Below are positions 1-5,609 of a DNA stretch of 7,401 nucleotides, in pieces. Each line of letters opens with the position of its first letter. Positions within the stretch are counted from its first letter, which is position 1. Location of the stretch: NCBI GenBank assembly GCA_045132775.1, contig JBGUSX010000125.1, positions 1 through 7,401 of the forward strand, written 5' to 3'. The notes under the pieces were generated by a model. That model saw nothing but the letters and a program-made list of their open reading frames with translations, had not been told where the DNA came from and did no database searches. The translations under genes and the position numbers were made by a program. The DNA is from SVTX01 sp045132775. GTDB lineage: Bacteria > Bacillota > Clostridia > Oscillospirales > CAG-272.

Positions 1-25
1 CCCCCCCCCCCCCCCCCCCCCCCCC
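1..25. repeat. poly-C homopolymer run at window start
   Basis: Twenty-five consecutive C residues open the window and stop abruptly at ordinary AT-rich sequence. Nothing else in the window resembles this. The likeliest explanation is a contig-end artefact, since poly-G reads from two-colour sequencing appear as poly-C on the other strand. A genuine homopolymer tract cannot be excluded. Confidence 0.6.
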
Positions 26-219
26 TACATTGTAGACCGTTCGCCAAATTGCAATTTATCTCTTCCCACCGTATAAATATATTCTACCACATCAACAAAA
101 TATTTACAATACCCCGCGACATAATTTCACCGATTTTTAAATCAAATTACCAAATACACTGCATAGAAAGGAGCAACAATCGGTTCACTTATTGCAATAA
201 ATAATGATAGAAAAAACAA
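26..219. other. AT-rich non-coding stretch upstream of the lipoprotein promoter
   Basis: No convincing gene is present. The stretch holds a small inverted repeat at 26-36, a 15-nt sequence at 46-60 that is shared with the palindrome at 5170-5187, and a Shine-Dalgarno-like GAAAGGAG at 166-173 with no ATG, GTG or TTG at a usable distance. A second promoter-like pair, TTGCAA (49-54) and TATAAA (72-77) with a 17-nt spacer, could add transcription toward the lipoprotein gene, but this is only a motif match. Confidence 0.4.
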
Positions 220-248
220 TTTACATTGTGAATTATCGCATATATAAT
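220..248 (+). promoter_or_regulatory. sigma-A type promoter of the lipoprotein gene
   Basis: TTTACA at 220-225 and TATAAT at 243-248 are separated by exactly 17 nt. This is one mismatch from the consensus -35 and a perfect -10. Transcription would start near 255, leaving a leader of about 165 nt before the ATG at 419. Confidence 0.7.
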
Positions 249-254
249 TATAAA

Positions 255-418
255 TAGAACCACGCGCATCTTCAATCCCCAACAGAAAAAAGGAGCTTAG
301 CGTGAAAGTTACTACCTTCTTGTAGTGAAATGATCTTCTTCACGCGCGAATTTTGCCGATGGCAAAATTCATCGATTACTATTTGTGCCGCCGTAAAAGC
401 GGCGGAAAGGAGTTTAGA
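255..418 (+). promoter_or_regulatory. structured 5' leader with several hairpins and a possible leader peptide
   Basis: Three structures follow one another. A 7-bp outer stem (300-306 with 339-345) encloses an inner stem (309-315 with 322-328, one G-U pair). Next comes a perfect 10-bp hairpin (348-357 with 361-370, 3-nt loop), and then a 6-bp GC hairpin (388-393 with 400-405) that touches the Shine-Dalgarno AAAGGAG at 406-412. AAGGAG at 290-295 lies six bases before a GTG at 302 that reads MKVTTFL and stops at 323-325, followed by an in-phase TGA. The GTG lies inside the outer stem. There is no T tract, so none of these is a simple terminator. I do not recognise a known riboswitch. The hairpins could also be a dispersed repeat of the genome. 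Confidence 0.45.
302..325 (+). CDS. possible 7-codon leader peptide (MKVTTFL)
   Basis: A GTG start is placed six bases after an AAGGAG Shine-Dalgarno at 290-295 and ends in TAG, followed immediately by TGA. The reading frame runs into the inner hairpin of the leader (309-328), and its start codon is inside the outer stem (300-306 with 339-345). This is the geometry expected if translation of a short leader ORF altered leader folding upstream of the lipoprotein gene at 419. It is very short, so chance is a real possibility. The peptide has no run of one amino acid that would suggest an amino-acid attenuator. Confidence 0.25.
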   Translation: MKVTTFL

Positions 419-1405
419 ATGAACAAGAAGTTTTTATCCCTTATCTTAGCAATAATAATGGTGCTTGCAATGGCAATGCCACTCGCATCGTGCGACAAAC
501 CGGAGCAACCGACGGAAAAACCCACGGTACAGCCTACGGAACAACCTACGGAACAACCTACGGCGCAACCCACCGTGTTGCCAACCGATGATCCAACGGC
601 AGCACCTACTTCCGCTCCCACCGAAGAGCCTACGTCCGCTCCCACGGAGCAAACCACATCAACTCCTACAGAGCAGACCACATCAACTCCTACAGAGCAG
701 ACCACGTCCGCTCCCACAGAGCAAACTACATCAACTCCTACAGAGCAGCCCACATCTTCCCCCACGGAGCAAACTACATCAACTCCTACAGAGCAGACCA
801 CAACCGCTCCTACAGAGCAACCCACGTCAGCCCCCACGGAGCAGACTACATCAGCTCCCACGGAGCAGCCCACAACGGCTCCTACAGAGAAACCCACCGA
901 AGCTCCCGAGCACCCCACCGAGGCTCCCGAGGCTCCTACAACAGCTCCCGAGCAGCCCACCGAGGCTCCCGAGGCTCCTACAACAGCTCCCGAACATCCC
1001 ACCGAGGCTCCTACAGAATCTGAAAAGCCAACCGATGATGACAATTGGGGACTTGGAGATGTGCCGCTGATCCCGTCAGAAAGCGATTTCACAACAAATA
1101 CCGAAACCGAGACAGAAACTGAAACCGAGACAGAAACAGGAACAACTCTCTGTGAAAACGATGCCCATACATACGAAAAGACCACCGTCGAGGACGATTG
1201 GGTGATCACCTGTACAAATTGCGACTATAAATACAAGTACGGCATACCGCGCAGGGACAGTTTAAAACGTCCGCGTGGGCAAGCAGCACCGACGGCAAGA
1301 TATATGCCGACGGTGACGTGCTCTATCAAAGATTTTCTGTCACCAACCACGGCGGAACGATACCGCTTACGACGGCAGGACACGTTCAGGAGCCCAATCT
1401 CGTAA
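419..1405 (+). CDS. Pro/Thr-repeat surface lipoprotein, 0-frame part (signal, stalk, CxxC knuckle)
   Basis: The 0-frame product is 328 residues. The start at 419 is chosen because AAAGGAG (406-412) sits six bases upstream and the protein then begins with a lipoprotein signal: a MNKK head, a hydrophobic core to about residue 20, and the lipobox LASC with Cys25. An upstream in-frame ATG at 353 would add 22 residues and has no ribosome site. Residues 26-207 are a Pro/Thr/Glu repeat stalk, first in 8-residue units (PTEQTTST type) and then in 14-residue APE-rich units. Residues about 227-241 are a Thr-Glu dipeptide run. A small metal-knuckle-like module follows (Cys245, His250, Cys265, Cys268). 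Beyond about residue 283 the reading looks out of frame (Arg/Pro-rich, no resemblance to a domain), while the coding signal continues in the -1 frame to 2742. The protein is expected to be lipid-anchored on the outer face of the membrane, with the stalk spanning the cell wall. Its ligand is unknown. Confidence 0.75.
   Translation: MNKKFLSLILAIIMVLAMAMPLASCDKPEQPTEKPTVQPTEQPTEQPTAQPTVLPTDDPTAAPTSAPTEEPTSAPTEQTTSTPTEQTTSTPTEQTTSAPTEQTTSTPTEQPTSSPTEQTTSTPTEQTTTAPTEQPTSAPTEQTTSAPTEQPTTAPTEKPTEAPEHPTEAPEAPTTAPEQPTEAPEAPTTAPEHPTEAPTESEKPTDDDNWGLGDVPLIPSESDFTTNTETETETETETETGTTLCENDAHTYEKTTVEDDWVITCTNCDYKYKYGIPRRDSLKRPRGQAAPTARYMPTVTCSIKDFLSPTTAERYRLRRQDTFRSPIS
493..1030 (+). repeat. coding tandem repeats of the Pro/Thr stalk
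   Basis: The DNA consists of degenerate 24-nt units, including two exact adjacent copies at 653-676 and 677-700. From about 901 to 1012 it changes to 42-nt units. They encode 8- and 14-residue Pro/Thr/Glu repeats. Such arrays can change length by slippage or recombination, and short-read assemblies often get copy number wrong here. Confidence 0.85.
1261..1322 (+). promoter_or_regulatory. candidate -1 ribosomal frameshift site (slippery heptamer plus hairpin)
   Basis: In the 0 frame the bases read agT TTA AAA, an X XXY YYZ heptamer at 1261-1267. Slipping back one base gives TTT AAA and then ACG, which enters the long open frame that runs to 2742. Downstream, 1287-1291 pairs with 1311-1315 and 1293-1297 with 1305-1309 around a single A-A mismatch and a 7-nt loop, and 1282-1285 can pair with 1319-1322. 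The spacer from heptamer to stem is 14 to 19 nt, longer than the usual 5 to 9. A weak Shine-Dalgarno-like AGGGA lies at 1253-1257, closer to the heptamer than in dnaX. A lost A in the AAAA run would give the same amino acid sequence, so a mutation or sequencing error is the main alternative. Confidence 0.4.
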
Positions 1406-2742
1406 CGAGCAAGGACGGAAACGGAAGATATTTCGTATTCAAGATGAGGACCGTCAACGTTGAGGCGCTCGCATGGCGAATCACCGCAACAACCGAGGAC
1501 GGCACCGCGACCAACCCCAGCGGCAGCTATCTTGCAAGAAGAGAAGAGATGCCCGAGGGCGAGTGGGTCGTATATGTAGTTGACATTGCGGCGCTCATAA
1601 AGGCTGAAAGCAGGATCACTACCTACGGACAGGCGGGCGATACCACAATGACAAGACTCGGCATCGGCTTTATGTACGGACATAACCTGGGCGGAAGCAC
1701 GACTGATACGTACATAGACATAGCATACTTTGCAGTCTGCGACAACTGGGAAGAGGTAGAGCGCGTCGTAGGAGATGAGAACGTGACGTATACAGATTGG
1801 AAAAACACCTCGAGTGACAAGAGAGTGTCGTCAAAGGGCGAGCTCCCCGTAGACACCAAGGGAGAGGATGCCGCAAAGGTGATATACTCCAAAAACGGCG
1901 ATAATCTTCATATATATATCCGTTCACCTCACACCGAGAAGTACACAAGATACGATTTCGTACGTGCAACCAATACAAGCATCAATTTCGACTCCTGGAA
2001 GCTCTGGTCCATCGAGATATGCGACAGTGATCTCAACAAGGTCTACAATACCGCAACGGACGGTATGACAGAGTGCGAGGGCGCGCTCCAGGAAAGATAC
2101 CCCGACGGAACTCTTGCCGCAGACTTCATCGGCGGCTATCACGGAGACGAGAAGCTTAAAAAGATAACCGTACTTGTAGATGGAGTCGAGATCGATATGT
2201 CAAAGGATTACGACCTCACCGCGTGCGAGAGTGTACAGACCATCGTTGAATCTGTGATCTACAGATGCGAAACGACCGAGCAGGTCTTTGACAGAGTGAG
2301 AACTAACACCTGGACAGAAGCGGGACTTGAAATAAAGAACAAGTACACAGCGACCGATAAGATCAAGATCTACCGCCCCGAGACCTCAATGCTCGCAATA
2401 GCGGTCGATAACGACGGATATAACGGACTCATCACAGAGCACTGGGACAACGTTCACAACGAGTGGATAGAGATCGGCGAGTTCACAGAAAGCGCGGGCA
2501 AGTACAGCGCGGCAGGAATGACGGAAGCGAGAATTAGAGGACTTTTAGACGTGTGCGTCAAGGCTTATGACTGCACCTTCAACGGCGAGGCACTCTCACC
2601 TACGGGACATTTCAGCTATAACTACTTTAGCGATACGAACAAGAGAATAAAGATCTATCTCGCACCCTTCTACGACCGTCAGTTCGAGGTCGGAGACGTC
2701 TTTGAATCTACCAGCTTCCAGAGCGTTTTCGCAACCGAATAA
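1267..2742 (+). CDS. Surface lipoprotein, -1 frame part: beta-sandwich-like domain plus unknown paralogous domain
   Basis: This frame is open from 1231 (after TAA at 1228-1230) to TAA at 2740-2742 and has no ribosome site or good start of its own, so it should be the continuation of the lipoprotein at 419. Joined at codon 283 the whole protein would be 774 residues. The first part (about residues 284-470) is beta-rich, with aromatic and glycine patterns (GRYFVFKMR, GEWVVYVVDI, YIDIAYFAVCDNWEE) typical of ligand-binding beta-sandwich modules of clostridial surface proteins. A carbohydrate-binding role is only an inference. After a polar linker, residues about 487-774 match the whole protein encoded at 2931-3797 end to end, including SPHTEKYTRY, the DFIGG(Y/F)HGDE motif, EHWDN, GHFSY and the EVGD-ESTSFQ ending. 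I do not recognise this second domain. A strong terminator follows at 2773-2809. If the frameshift is simply a mutation, this part is a broken gene. Confidence 0.7.
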   Translation, partial: TSAWASSTDGKIYADGDVLYQRFSVTNHGGTIPLTTAGHVQEPNLVTSKDGNGRYFVFKMRTVNVEALAWRITATTEDGTATNPSGSYLARREEMPEGEWVVYVVDIAALIKAESRITTYGQAGDTTMTRLGIGFMYGHNLGGSTTDTYIDIAYFAVCDNWEEVERVVGDENVTYTDWKNTSSDKRVSSKGELPVDTKGEDAAKVIYSKNGDNLHIYIRSPHTEKYTRYDFVRATNTSINFDSWKLWSIEICDSDLNKVYNTATDGMTECEGALQERYPDGTLAADFIGGYHGDEKLKKITVLVDGVEIDMSKDYDLTACESVQTIVESVIYRCETTEQVFDRVRTNTWTEAGLEIKNKYTATDKIKIYRPETSMLAIAVDNDGYNGLITEHWDNVHNEWIEIGEFTESAGKYSAAGMTEARIRGLLDVCVKAYDCTFNGEALSPTGHFSYNYFSDTNKRIKIYLAPFYDRQFEVGDVFESTSFQSVFATE

Positions 2743-2772
2743 GTCAAATTTTAAAAAACGGAAAAACAACTT

Positions 2773-2809
2773 AATAAGGCGGAAAAAACAGCTTTTTCCG
2801 CCTTATTTT
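2773..2809 (+). terminator. rho-independent terminator after the lipoprotein gene
   Basis: A perfect 15-bp stem (2773-2787 with 2793-2807), with GGCGG at its core and a 5-nt loop, is followed by a T-rich stretch. It lies 30 bases after the stop codon at 2740-2742. Confidence 0.9.
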
Positions 2810-2847
2810 GATATTTTAATAAAAGCTTTTGAAATATGCATAAAAAA

Positions 2848-2877
2848 ATGAATTTTTATAAATTTTTGTGATATAAT
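2848..2877 (+). promoter_or_regulatory. extended -10 promoter of the stand-alone paralogue
   Basis: TATAAT at 2872-2877 is preceded by TG at 2869-2870, giving an extended -10 element. The -35 around 2848-2854 is poor, which an extended -10 can compensate. The start would be near 2884, about 47 nt before the ATG at 2931. Confidence 0.55.
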
Positions 2878-2930
2878 GTAATCGGTTGAAATTCCTTTAT
2901 TTCATATAACAAAAAGGAGATAAAAGAAAG

Positions 2931-3797
2931 ATGAGCAATAAGCTTTTATACACAAAAAACGGCGAAACAATGTATATATACATTCCCTCACCGCACACCG
3001 AAAAATACACGAGATACGCGTTCGTACATCACAAAAACCCTTATATCAAATACGATTCTTGGAGAATACTCCATATATACTTCTGCAACTCGGACCTCAC
3101 CCCTCTGTACAGTAACCTGCCCGGCGAGTGCGAGTGCGAGGGAGCCTTGCGCGAAAGACTTGCGGACGGCTCTGTCGCATCCGACTTCATCGGAGGATTT
3201 CACGGCGACGAAAGCCTTATAGACATTACGGTTCTTGTTGATGGAGAGGAGCTTGATCTGTCCTGCGATTATCCTCTGACCGAGTGCGAATGCGTCAAGG
3301 CGACAGTCAGATCCTACCTTTTCAGAGTCGACTCGGACGAGAAGGTCTTTGCGCGTACAAAGACTGATACCTTTACAAATAAAGGGGTCGAGATCAAAAA
3401 CAGATACGAAACACTTGCAAAAATATCCATCGAGCGTGCGGCAACCTCCTTGCTCGGAATTTGCTTGTCGGATAACGGTTTTGACGGACTTATCCGCGAG
3501 CATTGGGACAATATAAGCAAAAAATGGATAGAGATCTGCGACTTCGAAACGCACCAAAACAAGTGCAACGCAGAGGGCTTTGTAGAAGCAAAGATGCGCG
3601 GACTCCTCGACGTTTATTTCAACACCTACGACTGCAAAATAAACGGAGAACCCACCGTACCTTATGGACATTTCAGCTATCAGGCATACAAGCCGAAGAG
3701 AGTCAAGATATACGTCGATCCGTTCAGAAACAGAACCCTCGAGGTCGGAGACATCTATGAGAGCACAAGCTTTCAGGCAATGTTTCCCACAAAATAG
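2931..3797 (+). CDS. Unrecognised protein, stand-alone paralogue of the lipoprotein C-terminal domain
   Basis: The protein is 288 residues, with ATG at 2931 preceded by AAAAGGAG (ending at 2919, an 11-nt spacer). It has no signal peptide and no hydrophobic segment, so it should be cytoplasmic. From its first residues to its last it aligns with residues about 487-774 of the joined lipoprotein upstream. By eye roughly half the positions are identical, and almost no gaps are needed. Shared landmarks are SPHTEKYTRY, ECEGAL.ER, DFIGG(F/Y)HGDE, ITVLVDG, EIKN(R/K)Y, EHWDN, a RGLLDV segment, GHFSY and the ESTSFQ tail. The HGDE motif recalls the HxxE metal site of M14-type deacylases, but the surrounding sequence does not look like that family, so I do not assign it. 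It has its own promoter and terminator, so it is expressed separately from the lipoprotein. A tandem duplication with loss or gain of the secretion module is the simplest history. Confidence 0.85.
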   Translation: MSNKLLYTKNGETMYIYIPSPHTEKYTRYAFVHHKNPYIKYDSWRILHIYFCNSDLTPLYSNLPGECECEGALRERLADGSVASDFIGGFHGDESLIDITVLVDGEELDLSCDYPLTECECVKATVRSYLFRVDSDEKVFARTKTDTFTNKGVEIKNRYETLAKISIERAATSLLGICLSDNGFDGLIREHWDNISKKWIEICDFETHQNKCNAEGFVEAKMRGLLDVYFNTYDCKINGEPTVPYGHFSYQAYKPKRVKIYVDPFRNRTLEVGDIYESTSFQAMFPTK

Positions 3798-3799
3798 TG

Positions 3800-3827
3800 A
3801 AAAAACCGCCTTTAAGAGCGGTTTTTT
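3800..3827 (+). terminator. rho-independent terminator after the stand-alone paralogue
   Basis: A 10-bp perfect stem (3800-3809 with 3818-3827) has CCGC/GCGG at its core and an 8-nt loop, and ends in six T residues. It starts three bases after the TAG stop at 3795-3797. The A run on the other arm gives partial symmetry, but no gene faces it from the right. Confidence 0.85.
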
Positions 3828-3847
3828 GCAATTTTTAAAAAATATTA

Positions 3848-3876
3848 ATGACTTTTTGCAAAAACTGTGATATAAT
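3848..3876 (+). promoter_or_regulatory. extended -10 promoter of the M29 aminopeptidase gene
   Basis: ATGACT (3848-3853, four of six consensus positions) lies 17 nt before TATAAT at 3871-3876, which is preceded by TG at 3868-3869. The core TGTGATATAAT is the same as in the promoter before 2931. The start would be near 3883. Confidence 0.6.
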
Positions 3877-3918
3877 ATATGCACCAACATTTTATCCCAA
3901 AAGCAAAGGAAAAAAGAC

Positions 3919-5160
3919 ATGAAAAAAACTTATTTGAAGGAATACGCAAGACTCCTTGTAAGATGCGGAATTGCAGTGAAGAAGGGTGACATCGTCATCG
4001 TAAACGCGGGACTCGATCAGCCCGAATTCGTTAAGCTCGTCGTTGAGGAATGCTATCGCGCAAAGGCGGCAAGAGTTATGGTGGAGTGGTCCTACCTTCC
4101 TCTTACAAAGATCAACGTAAATCACATGAACTCAAAGCTTCTCGGCAAGGTAGAGGCATTTGAGGAGGAAAAGCTCAAGTACAGACTTGAAAATAACGTT
4201 GCTATGCTCCATCTCGTTTCGGATGATCCCGACGGACTCAAGGGCATCAATCAGGAGAGATATGCAAAGAGCATGGCTGAGAGAATGAAGGTAATCAAGC
4301 CTTACCGCGACGCTATGGATAACAAATACAAGTGGTGTATCGCGGCAGTTCCCGGCAACGAGTGGGCGAAAAAGGTATTCCCGGGCGAGAGAACGAGCTC
4401 AGCTGTTGAAAAGCTCTGGAGCGCGATACTTCTCGCGTCGAGAGTTACCGACAAGGAGGGCAATCTTCTTGACGCGGTCGTTGAATGGCACAAGCACAAC
4501 TTAAGCTTCAACCGCCGTTGCGAGATACTCAACAAGGCAGAGCTTTGCGAGCTTCGTTACAAGGCGGCAAACGGCACCGATCTCAAGGTCGGACTTATCG
4601 AAAACGGAAGCTTTATGGGCGGCGGAGAGAACACGCTGGGCGGTGAGTATTACAACCCCAATATTCCTACAGAGGAGATCTTCACCTCTCCCAAAGCAGG
4701 AGTTGCAGAGGGAATAGTTTATTCCTCCATGCCTCTTTCCTGGCGCGGTGAGATCATTGACAATTTCTCTATGAGATTTGAAAACGGAAAGGTCGTCGAG
4801 GTCAAGGCAGAGAAGAACGAGGAGCTCCTCAAAAAGATGGTATCGATGGATGAGGGCGCGGCAATGCTCGGTGAGTGCGCGTTCGTGCCTTACAATTCCC
4901 CCATTCGCGAGAGCGGAATCATGTTCTACGAGACTCTCTTTGATGAGAACGCGGCTTGTCACTTCGCTATCGGTCGCGGATTTACCAACACTATCGTTGA
5001 TTATGACAAATATACAAACGAGGAGATGAAGGAGATGGGAATCAACGACTCCGCGCTCCACGTTGACTTTATGATCGGAACAAAGGATCTCTCTATCGTT
5101 GGAATCAAGAAGGACGGTAGCGAGCTCGTTATCTTCGAAAACGGCCTCTGGGCGTTTTAA
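3919..5160 (+). CDS. M29 family metallo-aminopeptidase (AmpS/PepS-type)
   Basis: The protein is 413 residues, the normal length for peptidase family M29 (aminopeptidase T, AmpS, PepS). These cytosolic, usually dimeric enzymes use two metal ions to remove N-terminal amino acids from peptides. The start at 3919 follows AAAGGA at 3905-3910. The N-terminal half (to about residue 200) shows the family pattern YARLLVRCGIAVKKGD and the PGxxWA segment at 145-150. The C-terminal half carries the metal-ligand motifs: PTEEIFTSP (Glu252/Glu253), LGEC (Glu319), ACHFAIG (His348) and LHVDFMIG (His381, Asp383). The tyrosine that follows the first histidine by seven residues in characterised members (Tyr352 of the Thermus enzyme, from memory) is Phe355 here. 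The gene has its own promoter, no partner gene, and no normal terminator before the inverted-repeat region at 5170. It is probably a housekeeping peptide-turnover enzyme. Confidence 0.93.
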   Translation: MKKTYLKEYARLLVRCGIAVKKGDIVIVNAGLDQPEFVKLVVEECYRAKAARVMVEWSYLPLTKINVNHMNSKLLGKVEAFEEEKLKYRLENNVAMLHLVSDDPDGLKGINQERYAKSMAERMKVIKPYRDAMDNKYKWCIAAVPGNEWAKKVFPGERTSSAVEKLWSAILLASRVTDKEGNLLDAVVEWHKHNLSFNRRCEILNKAELCELRYKAANGTDLKVGLIENGSFMGGGENTLGGEYYNPNIPTEEIFTSPKAGVAEGIVYSSMPLSWRGEIIDNFSMRFENGKVVEVKAEKNEELLKKMVSMDEGAAMLGECAFVPYNSPIRESGIMFYETLFDENAACHFAIGRGFTNTIVDYDKYTNEEMKEMGINDSALHVDFMIGTKDLSIVGIKKDGSELVIFENGLWAF

Positions 5161-5169
5161 ACCGATATA

Positions 5170-5187
5170 GATAAATTGCAATTTATC
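5170..5187. repeat. perfect 18-nt palindrome after the aminopeptidase gene
   Basis: The sequence GATAAATT-GC-AATTTATC equals its own reverse complement and starts nine bases after the stop codon. Fifteen of its bases recur at 46-60. It marks the left edge of the long inverted-repeat region and may act as a weak hairpin, but it has no T tract. Confidence 0.7.
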
Positions 5188-5222
5188 GGGGGATGCGCGT
5201 GGGGGGATTTTCCAGGGAAAAT

Positions 5223-5280
5223 ACACGAACCTGCGTTGCAGGATTCGTTGCGGGCTTGCTCCGCAAGCTATCCGCCCAAG
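5223..5280. repeat. nested double hairpin inserted in the left arm of the inverted repeat
   Basis: The left arm is about 56 nt longer than the right. The extra sequence holds two compact hairpins: 5226-5234 with 5238-5247 (one bulge), and 5254-5259 with 5263-5268, extended by GCGG (5250-5253) and CCGC (5272-5275). This looks like a small palindromic element that entered only one arm. Confidence 0.6.
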
Positions 5281-5380
5281 GCCCCCCACACCCCCAAAAC
5301 CCCAACCAATATTTTATACAAGTTAAGACGGTTTATTGAACTATACCGTGTAGCACGTGCGGAGTATGTCTGCTATCGTG

Positions 5381-5408
5381 TTGCAAGTAAATTTGTAATT
5401 AATATAAG
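5381..5408 (+). promoter_or_regulatory. possible promoter at the centre of the inverted repeat
   Basis: TTGCAA (5381-5386) and TATAAG (5403-5408) are 16 nt apart. It is the only promoter-like pair I see between the aminopeptidase stop and the GH39-like gene at 5610. The match is partial, and the long downstream arm would form part of the leader. Confidence 0.25.
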
Positions 5409-5576
5409 GCAAACGATTTAGTGTAACTATCAACACGATAGCAGAGGGACAATGCAAGTGCGCCACGGTGTGAATTTGCTATCCGTCTTAATCCGTATGA
5501 AATATTGGTTGGGGTTTTGAGGGGTTTGGGGAACTTTTTCCCCTGGAAAAGGTCCCCAAGCGCATCCCTCGCGTCC

Positions 5577-5597
5577 CCGACAAATCAAAATTTGAAA
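5577..5597. repeat. 21-nt repeat, inverted copy at 7214-7234
   Basis: This sequence, CCGACAAATC at its left end and leading straight into the Shine-Dalgarno of the GH39-like gene, occurs as an exact reverse complement at 7214-7234, just past that gene's terminator. It is the right edge of the long inverted repeat. Confidence 0.75.
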
Positions 5598-5609
5598 GGA
5601 GGAAAGAAT

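Larger units (their letters stand above)
5188..5576. repeat. long imperfect inverted repeat, MITE-like, non-coding
   Basis: Both arms match over almost their whole length. The outer parts (5188-5222 with 5535-5576) share the GCGCATCCC and TTTTCC(A)GGG-type blocks. The middle parts match perfectly over 19 nt (5296-5314 with 5500-5518) and over 8 nt (5324-5331 with 5483-5490). The inner parts match over 14 nt (5370-5383 with 5431-5444). The centre is near 5407. Reading frames here are not gene-like and no transposase is present, so a non-autonomous element or an expanded palindromic repeat fits best. It fills the gap between the aminopeptidase gene and the GH39-like gene and would form a very long hairpin if transcribed. 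Confidence 0.75.

Noticed and set aside
166..249. Small gene after the GAAAGGAG at 166-173
   Set aside because: No ATG, GTG or TTG lies at a usable distance. Only an ATC-initiated 22-codon frame could be read, which is not credible.
353..418. Earlier ATG at 353 for the lipoprotein
   Set aside because: It lies inside the perfect hairpin at 348-370, has no Shine-Dalgarno, and would put 22 polar residues before a complete lipoprotein signal.
379..1209. 276-codon open frame on the minus strand across the stalk repeats
   Set aside because: It is the shadow of the Pro/Thr repeat: a monotonous Val/Gly/Ser/Cys reading with no start context. The sense strand has a signal peptide and a ribosome site.
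2095..2165. M14-type zinc site suggested by the GG(Y/F)HGDE motif in the unknown domain
   Set aside because: Only the short HxxE-like string matches. The surrounding sequence looks like a beta-rich domain, and no other M14 ligands or catalytic residues are visible.
1318..2742. Independent gene starting at GTG 1318
   Set aside because: No ribosome site precedes it, the start is inside a hairpin, and domain-like sequence in the same frame already begins before it.
2988..3920. 310-codon minus-strand open frame opposite the stand-alone paralogue
   Set aside because: The sense frame is supported by a full-length paralogue, promoter, ribosome site and terminator. The antisense reading has none.
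4501..5289. 262-codon minus-strand open frame opposite the aminopeptidase
   Set aside because: The sense frame is a clear M29 enzyme. The antisense frame begins in the repeat region and shows no family features.
5188..5576. CRISPR array or attachment site in the repeat region
   Set aside because: The repeats form one inverted pair, not evenly spaced direct repeats, and no integrase or cas gene is present.
5505..5609. N-terminal extension of the GH39-like protein from a TTG at 5505
   Set aside because: The extension translates the arm of the inverted repeat and has no ribosome site, whereas ATG at 5610 follows AAAGGAGG at ideal spacing.
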